NCBI GenBank assembly: GCA_030581615.1
Contig: JAKTTT010000007.1
Coordinates: forward strand, 424,905 to 488,904
Reading direction: 5' to 3'
Length of the DNA: 64,000 bases
From: Alloascoidea africana
Lineage: Eukaryota > Ascomycota > Alloascoideomycetes > Alloascoideales > Alloascoideaceae
Shown here piece by piece: positions 28,727-39,016 of the stretch. The first letter of the stretch is position 1. Every line of letters begins with the position of its first letter. Under the pieces are notes generated by a model. It searched no databases and was not told where the DNA came from. It saw nothing but the letters and a program-made list of their open reading frames with translations. A program made the position numbers and the translations under genes.

Positions 28727-31311
28727 ATGGAAATCCGCTTTAGAATTGCCGATCTTTTGCGACTGGAAGATGTAAGCTGTTTGAAGACCATCGTCGTTTA
28801 ATCATCTTTCGCTAAATGTGTCTAGGACCTTGCCAAAATTCCCGAACTTCGAGCAACACTTCAAAGAGAAAAGAATGCTATCGACGTTCAATTGAAAGTG
28901 GGAGTGCAAACGCAGATAGAGGTGGCCATGGTAAGCACACCCTTTACTATCAAGATACGCTGTCATCTGCGACATATTAACTGTCTTTTTCCCCCCTTCA
29001 TCTAGAATGGCTTGTCCAGCTTGGAGTCTGCTAAACGATCCATAAATGATCTAAAATCTAATCTTATAAAAGTATGTCGACTTTTGCCACATCTTTACAT
29101 ACCTAACCCATCTAATGAGTTGTCAAGGCAAATGAGCTTTCCGAAGTGTCTCAATCGTCCATCAAAAACTTTGAGTTCATAAACAAGGTGAACCATATCC
29201 ATACAAACTTTATGGAAATAATCGACATTTATGAGAATATAAAGTCCCTTCATGATAAAATCGAGTACATAAGTAACCTCATTGTTAACGATATGGATGC
29301 AAATGGCGAAATCCAGCTCACCAGCGAAATGCCCAACCTGTTAACTTCACACTATCACCTTTCAAGATTACTTGATTTTCGAGACAAGCTCAATAGGCTC
29401 TCTCAATTGTCTTCTTCTGATGATATTCGACGGACTATTGGGAAACATTTCCAGGCTTTGGGGAAAGTAAACGAGTTGTTTGAGCGAAATCTTTTTGGAG
29501 AGATTTGTGGGAACCTGTTAGAATTCCTAAGAGAAGGGAATAAGAGCTTGATTATTCGAGTTGTAAAAATCATTGAGTTTGAAGAACGACAGGATTTGGA
29601 AAATAAACTGGTTAACAAAATTTACGAAGAGCATGAGAAGCAAGTCAGTAGAAGCAACGTGTACGACCCAAAGAAAGATCGAAACAACCTGCTACAAAAA
29701 CTGAGCGTGGCATCTGAGATGACCGGGTCTAACAGAGAAAATAGCAAGATTAACAGTCTACGGGATCGATCTCTTATATTTTTCCGAGAAAAGCCGAGAA
29801 ATTACAAGACGAGAATGATCGAGGCAATTTCTGAGACGGTGAATGATACTTTTCAAAACTGTCAAGAAGCGTATAATGATCCACTTGAACTACTTCAGCA
29901 ATTGGAGTGGGTTTGGCATGATTTGATTTTGGTTCAACAAGAGCTTGTCCATTGTTTTCCTTCTAATCATAGCTGGAACTGCTTTGACATTTATTTTGAC
30001 ATTTACCACAAGAGAACCCAACAGCTGGTTGACGATATTGTGGAAGAAATGAAGCGTGACGGCGGAGTTGCCGACACAACAATAATCATTGCCATAATGG
30101 ACTTTGACAAGAAGTTCAACAAAGTTATCAGCGAGGTGTTGGGTGTCAACGACAGAGCGTTACTTGAAGATGAGAGGAAAACAAATCTACTGGATGATTA
30201 TCTCAAGCTGCTTGTTTCTACAATGTCCCAGTGGATGGCCCAAGTTGCAGCCACTGAGTTTCCCGAATTTAGGGCTAGGAGAAGAGAGCCAGAAGTCGAC
30301 CACGACAGGACGATTAGTCTTGGAAGCACCGTCATTGTGTTCCGGATGTTTAACCAGCAGGTTGATGTGGCCTTGGATAGTAGTCAGGGCAAAATTGTGG
30401 ATGGCACAATCTCGTATTTTTCAGAGCTGCTGATTGAAAGACAGAAGAAATGGCAGAGCCTGTTGCAGGAAGAGGTGAAAAGACAGCTCGAGTATGATTC
30501 TCTTATGGCGGAGTACGAAAAGGGTAAATCTTCTGGAGACCCACCTGAAGAAGTGCCGGGTGGGTTGATAGAGTATATGATAGCTTTTGGCAATGACCAA
30601 CTCAAAGCGGCCGACTACTGTGAATCGCTTCAGAACCGGGTCATTGAGTTGGTATCTAAAAAATACAAAATGTCGATTTCGGACAGTCTCAAGAGAGCAA
30701 TCGATGGGTATGTCGATCTGGTTACGGATGTAATCAACCATCTGATCAAGATTGTTATGAGCGACTTGGACACAGTGTTGAAGACCACGTTTGGTAAAAA
30801 GTGGTACAACAACGGTGTTTTATACATAACGCAGGTGTGCGATACGCTGAAAGAATACCTAGCAGATTTCCACAGCATCATGAACCCGTATCTATTCGAT
30901 GCGTTTGTTGAGTATCTATTGGACAGCACCCTGGTGAGTTATCTCTCTGGTCTGAAAAGTCACAATACGTGGAAGAGTGCGGACAAGACCATTGGCTTGA
31001 TCAAGACGAATCTGGAGAACTTGTATCAGTTTTTCACAGAGTACGTGGAGCCGGAGGCAATCGAGCAAAAGTTCCGAATCTTTGACCATCTGATTGACTT
31101 TATACAGTACGACGACAATGACGAAGTCATTGTTCAGCGATTTGGAGACTTGCGGCTCGATTTCCCCGACTGTCCTCTCTCGTTCCTAGGGGATGTTCTT
31201 CACTCGAAGAAGCACTTTGACACGAAGCGAATCAACCTGATACTGGGGCGAGTTCCGCGGGTCGAGATCGAGCCCGAGAACGACGTTTCCACGTTCTTGA
31301 AGAAGTACTAA
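28727..31311 (+). CDS. SEC6: Exocyst subunit Sec6, four exons
   Basis: Exons 28727-28771, 28826-28930, 29006-29071 and 29128-31311; introns of 54, 75 and 56 nt (GTAAGC, GTAAGC, GTATGT donors), all phase 0. Product 799 residues (budding-yeast Sec6: 805). Internal sequence fits the Sec6 family: an N-terminal coiled coil (NELSEVSQSSIKNFEFINKV), then a helical-bundle body (LLQQLEWVWHDLILVQQELV) and a C-terminal stretch IFDHLIDFIQYDDNDEV. Sec6 is a core exocyst subunit tethering secretory vesicles to the plasma membrane and binding the SNARE Sec9. The first three exons are too short to be seen as frames and were placed by splice signals and phase. Confidence 0.9.
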
Positions 31312-31531
31312 GGGATATATATACATGTTTATCTGGATGGTCTGCTGAGCGGGCTCTGGCGGGACGGCCAGTCAAAGAGAGAAGGCACGCACGTGGTTCT
31401 CCTGCCGCTGCTTCTCTCGTCCCCACGCTCTAAAACAAGCCTCTTTCTACCCTTGTCGAGCCATCACCGTTTTTCTTCTCCCGTCCTTTTTCTTCTTTAA
31501 ACTCTAGTTTTCAGTAGATAGTCAATCAGAA

Positions 31532-31967
31532 ATGTCTTCCGCTCCTTTGCTCCAATCTACTCCAGGTACGTGTGTGCAGTTCTTCTGCTAGTCTTATCAA
31601 TTGTCTCTAACCCACCGGTTTTGGTCCGCCAGGCAAAAGAATTGCGCTTCCCACAAGAGTCGAGCCCAAGGTCTTCTTTGCAAATGAGCGTACTTTTCTC
31701 TCGTGGTTGAACTTCACCGTTGTCCTTGGAGGTCTCGGAGTCGGTCTTCTCAACTTTGGCGACCAGGTGGGCCGTATATCTGCTGGTTTGTTCACGATAG
31801 TAGCAATGGCTACAATGGCATACGCTCTCGTCACCTACCACTGGAGAGCAGCTGCAATTCGCAAGAGAGGTAGTGGGCCATATGACGACAGATTCGGTCC
31901 AACCATGCTTTGTTTCTTCTTGTTGGTGGCCGTTGTCGTGAACTTTGTGTTGAGGATTCGAGCTTAA
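31532..31967 (+). CDS. VTC1: Vacuolar transporter chaperone Vtc1, two exons
   Basis: Exon 1 is 31532-31565 and exon 2 is 31633-31967; the 67-nt intron has a GTACGT donor and a TCTCTAAC branch-like site. Product 122 residues (Vtc1 about 129). [20 protein letters not shown] and [18 protein letters not shown] are hallmark Vtc1/VTC-domain sequence, followed by two more membrane segments (three in all). Vtc1 is the small membrane subunit of the VTC complex, which makes polyphosphate and moves it into the vacuole. Tandem with SEC6, whose stop is 220 bp upstream. Confidence 0.93.
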
Positions 31968-32214
31968 TGTCTGGGTCACTATCCGCGATCTGGTTTTTTT
32001 AGATATTTTTTTTCGTCTCATTCATAAGTCATAATCGATAATTCATATACATTTCAATCAGACTGTTCTATCTGTCTCAGATGGCGACGGCTTGGTAAAA
32101 GAAGCGTATTTTTTTTTTTGCTGTGGGTGTGTTCTTCAACCGCCCAAACAGAGATTCTCTTCTCCACACTCCATCGTATTGTCTCTGGAAGCAAGATAAG
32201 CTGTTCTGCCCAAT

Positions 32215-32588
32215 ATGACCAGGCTTTTGAAATATCAAGTGCGACAACTCTACAAAGAGCTTTTGTTTATGGGCAGAGAGTATCCGTATGTATCTCGGCA
32301 GTCGAACAAAAAAACCAATGTCTAACTCCCTGGTGCTCAAGACTAGGATATGACTACTTCCGACAAAAGCTCCACTCTGGGTTTATGAAGAACCGTGACC
32401 TCACTAGCGAGGATGAGATAAAGAAGAAGTTAGAGTTTGGCGAGTATATCAAAAAGGGCAAGTTTGCTTTGTGCTTTCTTTCGTTGACCAGTACAAATGA
32501 GGTTACTAACATGCCTGTCGATCCAGAGCTGGAGGCATTGTATTTTCTACGACGATACCGAGACATGAAGCGGAAGTATTACGATTGA
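32215..32588 (+). CDS. LYR-motif mitochondrial protein (LYRM5-like), three exons, one GC-AG intron
   Basis: Exons 32215-32285, 32342-32457 and 32527-32588. Intron 1 (56 nt) has GTATGT and TCTAAC. Intron 2 (69 nt) has donor GCAAGT, a perfect TACTAAC and acceptor CAG. Spliced product is 82 residues: RQLYKELLFMGREYP holds the L-Y-K/R motif, then LGYDYFRQKLHSGFMKNRDL and, across intron 2, GEYIKKELEALYFLRRYRDM. This resembles LYRM5/ETF-regulatory-factor proteins and other small LYR adaptors, which bind the acyl-carrier protein in the mitochondrial matrix. The partner here is not known. Because intron 2 is 69 nt without a stop, retention would insert 23 residues in frame. Confidence 0.78.
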
Positions 32589-32730
32589 GAAGGGTCTAGC
32601 TGGGTTTAGTACCTTGCCTGCATTTCTCTTGACGGGACTATGGATTGGGAGTGGCAAAAAGTTGAGCATTTGATAGAATATGAGGCAAGCATAAATGGGT
32701 GTCATCTATTTATAACGGAGAGGAAGATAT

Positions 32731-35109
32731 TTACAAAGTAGGAGTGGGGAGTTGAAGTCTCTTTCTGAATGACAATAAAGAATTATCCGGTTTGGGGTTT
32801 GACTCTTTTTGAGCTGATAGTAGCATGGAAGCCAAATTTTCCCAAGTCAGGAGCTTCTCAAGATTCTCTCCTTCAAGATTGCCCTCTTGCTCAAGTAATA
32901 CGTCTCGTGCCACCATGTCACGCATTGATAAGACCTTATGAGGGCCCGTAACATCGTGTTGTGATCGGATACCGCGACAAAGATCCTCAACCAAAAAGTA
33001 TAGTTTCAAAGTTGGCTTAATATTATACATTGTGGACATGTACTGGAGCACAACAGTGGCACCGTTCACGTCCCCATAGAGAACAAAGGTTTCGAGAACA
33101 GAGCTGTAAAGCGAAGCAGAAGGCACCACAAAGCGATCCGAGACCATATCCACAAATATGTTTCTTAGGGATGGGGGTCCCGACTCGTCAAAAGTGCCCT
33201 GATGGCGATGATAGCGTTTAAGCATATCAAACAGTTGAATGTAGATATACCTAGACTTTGGTATACCTGACTCTATCATCGTATTGTAGTGCTCTATAAC
33301 TTTGGAAAATCGTCGATGCTTGTATTCGTACATCATCAAGGCCATGAAAACATGCTTGTCCGGTAGAATTTCCAGTTTCTCCATTCTCTTCAAAATCCGA
33401 GCTACGCCGTTGCTTGAACCGCGACGGCCGGCATGCTGAATGAACAAAGCGTAATGTGCTGGTGAAGGTGAAGGTAACAGACCTAGGCCAGTCTTCTGTC
33501 CTTCAAGACGAAGCTTTTGTGCTTTTTCCATCTGGCCCAATAAACTTAAAGCATCTTCCAGAAGATTTTGCGAAAGGAGCGCCTTTAGCACAGCGTGAAT
33601 TTGTCTCCTTCCAACTGGTATTCCCCTTGACATTAACTCATCCAGGGCTTTTAACGCACCCCAGTGATTTCCCAAGTCTCCGAGCTTCGACATCCATCTG
33701 GTGTAAAATTGGCTTTCGTTTAACAACTCTGGTGTTTCTATCACATTTTCTTGTATAATCTTTTCGAGTTCTTCATTTGCTTTTGAGTCTCCCCATAGTT
33801 CTCGATATGAGGGAAGCACCAGCAGTTTTATTCTATGGTCAAGGGTCTGCATGATTATTTCCAGATTGGTTTTTGTCGGAGAATATTTTTCAAGATCTTG
33901 AATAGCATCCTTCCCTTCATTTTCGTAGCCCTGTCCATAAAACGCCCGGATAATATCCACATATTCAACAATTGTAGGGCCAGTCTTTTCATTGAGTTGA
34001 TTCATCATTTTCTTTTTCTTTATTAACACTTTTTGCTGTTCGTCTTGTGTCGACATACTTTCATCCTGTTCCCTGACGCCAAAGTCCTTTGCCAATCCCT
34101 TAAAAATCAAAAACCATTTAAGCGCTTGCTCCCGCTCCTCCATGTAACAATATTTGGATATGAACTTTGCCGGTATTCTGGGATCAATGTACCCATATTT
34201 GTCCAAACACTCCTTGGCAAGAGCTTCTGCACTCGTCATGTCAAGCGAGTCTATCCGCAGTAAAATGCCTACTTCAAGCCACCATCTCAAGCCTTTCACA
34301 TCGTCCTTCTCTTTCCTGCTTTGCCAGATTTCTTTAGCTTGGTCGTGAAAGCCATAACTGGACAGTATAGATAAAAACTCGGATTCGTTTATGGGATCGG
34401 CCCGATGGGTATTTAGAGAGTACAACAGTTGACCTGAAAGTAACAAGCCTTCTGCTCTCAGACTTTTGACCGGTAAAAAATTGAAAAATTGGAAAGCAGC
34501 AGCATAGAATTCAGCAGGCATCAGTTGTGTTCCATCTGGGAGCTTTTGTAATTGAGCCAACATGCCCACAAATGCCCTCGCAATTGGTTTTTCTTCCGTG
34601 TCGGTCTCCTTTTGTACTTCAGTAAGCATTTTGTCATATATCTCTACAATGTCTTGTTTCCAAACCTCATCGTCAATTTGATCGCTGCCTTCCCCCAAAT
34701 CGTATTGATGCTTTGATAAGGCTTTAGAAATTCGTTTTGGAAGAAACTGCTCCAGGGCCTCATCGTAAGGGTTTAGTCTTGGTTCATGGAATTTCACATT
34801 GTCTAGGTCTGGAGGGAGTAACCCTTCATCTACAATTTTTTTCTTTTCGCTTTCTGAAATGTATGGACTTGAGAAAAATCGGTGGAGAAATGAATCTCTT
34901 GAAGTCTTGGTCTCTTGAACTATGCTATCAGTCTGGTGGGTCGGATCTGCTTTTTCTTGTTGGTTCTTCTCCTGTCGAGGCACTTTCGGAGGTTTCCCAC
35001 CAGGCCTTATTCGTATGGATCTACATAAAGATGGTAGATTGTAAGCCTGATTGGGGATCTTTGTGCCCCTTAACAAGAGAAGCTGGCGGGAGCACAGTAT
35101 TGAAGGCAT
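32731..35109 (-). CDS. Mitochondrial pentatricopeptide-repeat (PPR) protein
   Basis: ATG at 35109 (MPSILCSRQLLLLRGTK) gives 792 residues; an upstream TTG is not used. The N-terminus is rich in Arg/Leu/Ser and lacks acidic residues for about 40 positions, as in mitochondrial presequences. From about residue 470 on, helical pairs fit the PPR pattern: ALKALDELMSRGIPVGRRQI, ARILKRMEKLEILPDKHVFM, VIEHYNTMIESGIPKSRYIY, and ATVVLQYMSTMYNIKPTLKL. Fungal proteins of this size and form bind mitochondrial transcripts or the mitoribosome. I cannot name the orthologue. It converges with the LYR gene and lies tail-to-head with RRP14. Confidence 0.72.
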   Translation of the reverse strand: MPSILCSRQLLLLRGTKIPNQAYNLPSLCRSIRIRPGGKPPKVPRQEKNQQEKADPTHQTDSIVQETKTSRDSFLHRFFSSPYISESEKKKIVDEGLLPPDLDNVKFHEPRLNPYDEALEQFLPKRISKALSKHQYDLGEGSDQIDDEVWKQDIVEIYDKMLTEVQKETDTEEKPIARAFVGMLAQLQKLPDGTQLMPAEFYAAAFQFFNFLPVKSLRAEGLLLSGQLLYSLNTHRADPINESEFLSILSSYGFHDQAKEIWQSRKEKDDVKGLRWWLEVGILLRIDSLDMTSAEALAKECLDKYGYIDPRIPAKFISKYCYMEEREQALKWFLIFKGLAKDFGVREQDESMSTQDEQQKVLIKKKKMMNQLNEKTGPTIVEYVDIIRAFYGQGYENEGKDAIQDLEKYSPTKTNLEIIMQTLDHRIKLLVLPSYRELWGDSKANEELEKIIQENVIETPELLNESQFYTRWMSKLGDLGNHWGALKALDELMSRGIPVGRRQIHAVLKALLSQNLLEDALSLLGQMEKAQKLRLEGQKTGLGLLPSPSPAHYALFIQHAGRRGSSNGVARILKRMEKLEILPDKHVFMALMMYEYKHRRFSKVIEHYNTMIESGIPKSRYIYIQLFDMLKRYHRHQGTFDESGPPSLRNIFVDMVSDRFVVPSASLYSSVLETFVLYGDVNGATVVLQYMSTMYNIKPTLKLYFLVEDLCRGIRSQHDVTGPHKVLSMRDMVARDVLLEQEGNLEGENLEKLLTWENLASMLLSAQKESNPKPDNSLLSFRKRLQLPTPTL

Positions 35110-35228
35110 GGACAAGCCGTTCTGGATGGCGTAGTAGTATGTTTAAGGGGATGAGATGGAGAGTTGAAAAGATGTTTGAAAAATTGGTTTAAAACTTTAT
35201 TATTATGCAACACGCAAAAGAAATCTAT

Positions 35229-36607
35229 TTACTTTCTTCCTTTCCCTGACTTAATTTTCCCTTCAAATCCAGCTCTCCTTCGTGCTTTTTTACCCTTAAT
35301 TTTTTTCATATCCTTCTTCTTTTGAATGTTCTCTTCCCTCTTTTTCTGTCGTGCGGCAATGGATTTTACCACTTTAAGCTCACGTTCCTTCCATTCCTTC
35401 TCCGACTTCTTTTTTTGTTTCTGTTTCGCCTTTATAGCTTTGCGCAATAGCTTTTCATCATCCCGCACTTTGTCTCCTTCAGCTTGGAGAATTGCCTTTT
35501 TCCAGATGTTTTTGGTCTCCATTATTTGTTGTTTCTCCGCAGTCAATTTGGAAAGCTTTTGATTACGTGCTTCAATATGCTTTAACTGACCTGCAAGATC
35601 TTTTGTCTTCTTTTTATTCTCTTTGATCTTTGAAAAGTCTCTCGTTGCTTTGGAACCGTCCTTGAAAACCACAGCATTGAACAGAACACCGTTGCTCGCA
35701 TCCTCCTCCTCCTCCTCCTCATCATCATCATCATCGTTCTCTTCGTCTTCACTTTCCGCTTCTTCATCCTCCTCGTCTCTTTTTCGCTTTAACTTGCGTT
35801 CCAGTTCTCTCGCTGCCATCTGCCTTCGCTGCTGTAATATGCTTTCTCTGCTTAATGGTGCTCCATTTACACCGCTTCCAGGAGCTTTTCTTTTTTCTCT
35901 AAGAGTTTGAATCTTAGCAGCCAGCTTGCTTCTGATTTCTTGTAACTGAGCGGTCTTTTTTCTTTTCTCTTCCTCAGACAACTGCTTGTCTACCTTTTTC
36001 TTTTCTTCTTTTTTATTGTAAGTTTGCATCTCGTTTCCCTCATCATCAAAAACCACAGTAATGTCTTCTTCTTCTTCCTCATCTTCATTTCGCTTTCCAG
36101 GCGGTGCTTTAATATGCTGTTCTTGTGACTGTTTCTTTTTTCTATTCGTATTTTCTTCAACCTGTTTCTCCTCAGTGCTTGTATTCTCTGTTTCATTTTC
36201 TTCGCTATCTGATTCAAGTTCTTCGTCTCCAGGCAATTCGATATCGTCTTCATCACCGCTAGGGTCCTTTTCGTAATTATGAGTACTAGAACCAGGAAGC
36301 GTCACAGGTTTTGCATTGGCGGTTCTCTTTTTGTGTTCACTAAAAGCATCTGTTTCAGCATCTGGATCGAATCTCTTTTTCTTGGCTTGTTTCTTTTGCT
36401 CTTTCGTGTTTTGCGATTTCTTCTTGCGCTGCTCTGAAGATTCATCATCATAGTAGTACTCTGCAGGTATCAATGAAAGAAGCCCCTCTAACGATGAGGA
36501 ATGAGCTCTTAGGCGCTCCTAAACAAATTTGTTAAAATCTTTCTATATTTACTAGACCAAGAGGATAGGGCAAGCTCTTGTGAACTTACTTCCAAAGAGT
36601 TGGACAT
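35229..36607 (-). CDS. RRP14: Ribosome-biogenesis protein Rrp14 (SURF6 family), two exons
   Basis: Exon 1 is 18 nt (36607-36590, MSNSLE); the 71-nt intron has GTAAGT and TTTAG; exon 2 is 36518-35229. The join gives MSNSLEERLRAHSSSLEGLL and IPAEYYYDDESSEQ, nearly the same as the start of budding-yeast Rrp14. Product 435 residues. The body is highly charged, with acidic runs and coiled coil. The SURF6 C-terminal block is clear: GVLFNAVVFKDG, the IWKKAILQAEGDKVRDDEKL region, and a Lys/Arg-rich end (KKIKGKKARRRAGFEGKIK). Nucleolar factor for 60S and 40S maturation. Confidence 0.92.
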
Positions 36608-38168
36608 CTTTGAATATCTACTTCAGTGATGTTGCCCCGATCCTGATACTTACTTTTTTTTTTCCACACACAAAATCTCTCAAGGCCACTTTCCGGTCTG
36701 ACAATTACATCATACTGATATATACCTATCCATTGCTCCAACACCATTAGGTAATCTTCAGTCACATGGTCACCCGCCCCCATAGTTAAGGAGTGCCAGA
36801 ACCTTCTCAACGACACTGTAACCACACAACATGGCTAAAGACCCGTAAAAATTCGATTTAAAGAGAAAAAAGACGAAAAAACATGCTACTGCATTTTTTA
36901 AGAGCTCATTTCTAGTAAATTCGAGCAAAACGGATACACCTTTTACCTTGGACAATGAAGACCTATTCTTGAAGCAACAAACGATCTCAGTGGAAGAATG
37001 AATACCTTTTCAAAGGCGACATAGTTTAAGGTCTTTTTCTTCTTGTTCTTCTTCATTTTCCATCAAGAAATTGCAACCCTGTTAGCTTGTATGTCCAATT
37101 TTAGAACAAGCCAAGTCCAGACAATGAGAGCGTTCAACGAACAAAAGAGGACACATAAATCGGCGATTCCAAGGTCATATCACTTCAAATCACGCTTAAT
37201 GGTCATCCAGATATTGGCACCATCTTTGATGCACTTCAACAACCTTGCGAGAATTAGGAGTGGGAGCGTCATTTATAGATCACTTTCTGATAATCTTCTC
37301 CAGAGGGTTTGCTCCAGGACGAGCATTTCCCACAAACCGTCGAACTCAACAATCCGTTAGCTGACCATCACTAAGGACTAAACTCAAACTATTCAATTGA
37401 ACTTCAATCATAAGATACTAAACCCAGTCTGTAGCATCAGACTACTAGATGATGGCGGAATCAATTTATAGCTAGGGAATATAGACGACCATACAGCATC
37501 TCCAACAGATACCCTACAATCAAGATAGAATCCACTTATTGACATCATTATCCTTTCCATACACAAACACGAGGATCATTGTTACAAATCATACACGACT
37601 ACTTATTGTTACAGCAGTAAAACCTAATAGAACACATTTGCACAAAAAAAAATATTCAATACAAAACTGCTGCTAACTCTCTTTCGACCCAATCAAAAGA
37701 TTTACCAGCAAATGCTGACAAGGAAATTTTTTGCTCTGTTCAATAGGTGCCTATTCTTGAACAACAATCCTCGGTAAAACTCTCATGATTTCTTAAGAGT
37801 TTCTGGACAATAGAAACCATTTTTCGTCTTCTTTCAAAAGATCGATAATGTGGTACTTTTTTGATTTTACTATGCTTAACCGTTAACCTCTCCATCTTTG
37901 ACTTTGAAGCACGGAACCAGAGCAGAAAATCCCGAGAAGAGGTGCATCGAGGAAAACTAATTTCGTCATCTTGCTCGATATGCAGCCTTTGAATCTCCTC
38001 TTCGCTAACCGCTTCACAGATTCTCAAGCCTTCCGCCTCTGTCTTATAGAGGACCCCATTGCGTTTAGATAATCTCGCCTGTCATGGATTTTCGCGACCC
38101 GAGAAGCGTCAACTTTTGAGTAAAGTCGATGCCTCTGGTTTTGAATAGTATCTGGGCCATCCGGTAGA
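36608..38168. other. Degraded intergenic DNA with protein-like fragments
   Basis: About 1.5 kb upstream of RRP14. On the minus strand, 36783-36586 reads MGAGDHVTEDYLMVLEQWIG and overlaps the RRP14 start in another frame; no family is recognised. From 38230 to 37740 (minus) two frames, offset by a frameshift near 38024-38050, read coiled-coil and basic sequence (KMERLTVKHSKIKKVPHYRS, FERRRKMVSIVQKLL) and look like one broken element gene. Plus-strand frame 37043-37360 is not recognised. Confidence 0.4.
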
Positions 38169-38385
38169 TGATCAGTCGTCCTTCGTATATGAATAATCTG
38201 CTCTCGTATTTCATGGATATTTTGCTGCATGTCGCGTTCTCTCTCTGCTCTTGCTGGATTGGCAATCCTCTCCGAAAGAGTATGATCGAATTCAGCTGCA
38301 TTATGCTCCTTATGAATACACTCAAAGGATCATGACGCGGCTGAATTAGACCATACTCTTTCGGAGAGGATTGCCAATCCAGCAA
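37740..38385 (-). pseudogene. Broken ORF, probable transposable-element protein remnant
   Basis: Reading from foldback C leftwards on the minus strand: a coiled-coil segment (RDMQQNIHEIREQIIHIRRT), then HDRRDYLNAMGS, a stop near 38024, and a shifted frame with ICEAVSEEEIQRLHIEQDDE and a basic region, ending at 37740. The same coiled-coil piece is encoded again on the plus strand by the right arm of foldback C. The family is not identified; a retroelement Gag or LINE ORF1 is likely from the coiled coil plus basic composition. No catalytic motif is visible. Confidence 0.35.
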
Positions 38386-38467
38386 GAGCAGAGAGAGAAC
38401 GCGACATGCAGCAAAATATCCATGAAATACGAGAGCAGATTATTCATATACGAAGGACGACTGATCA
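38169..38467. repeat. Long foldback inverted repeat C (arms 143 bp, spacer 13 bp)
   Basis: Left arm 38169-38311, right arm 38325-38467. The outer 116 bp or so are identical by eye, while the roughly 30 bp nearest the spacer hold six or more mismatches. The spacer is only 13 bp. The pattern of perfect outer arms and diverged centre repeats that seen in foldback A. Confidence 0.95.
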
Positions 38468-39016
38468 CCACGATGAACACATAGTAACCGCTGCACCCAA
38501 ACACCATTCTTGGTAGTGATTAATATATGTTTTACAATATGTTGTACATACTCATTTCTGCCAGCATGAATTGTTTTTTTTTAATATTCTTTTATATTAC
38601 AGTCCTATAGCCAGTATGAATCTAGATCAAATATAATGATTGGCTGGTTATTATATGTTCGGGTTATGTCTTCAAAGTAGAATCTGGTTTGTATTATTAG
38701 AGTACAAATAGCAGTCTAAACTGAGCTTGGCCTTTTCACTAGAAGGGGACAAGTCTCTTCCTTATATATTAATAACTATCAACTAAAGCTTTCCTTTTGT
38801 TCTAGTCTTGTGTGACCTAAGCGACTTTGTAGCTTTGTGTGACTCAAAGTCTCTTGCACATAGCAACCATATAACACTGGTGTATTGGAAATCATAATAT
38901 TTGAATAACTAGTTTGAAACAGTATCTTTTATTTAAATTATCAAGACATTGAAAATTGAAATATATAAGGTTAAGTTAAATACGTTAATAAATTAATGCC
39001 AGACTTGGTCTGGTTT
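38468..39016. other. AT-rich intergenic region between foldback C and ALD
   Basis: About 550 bp of AT-rich sequence, 3' flank of the aldehyde dehydrogenase gene. No gene, RNA or repeat seen. Confidence 0.5.
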
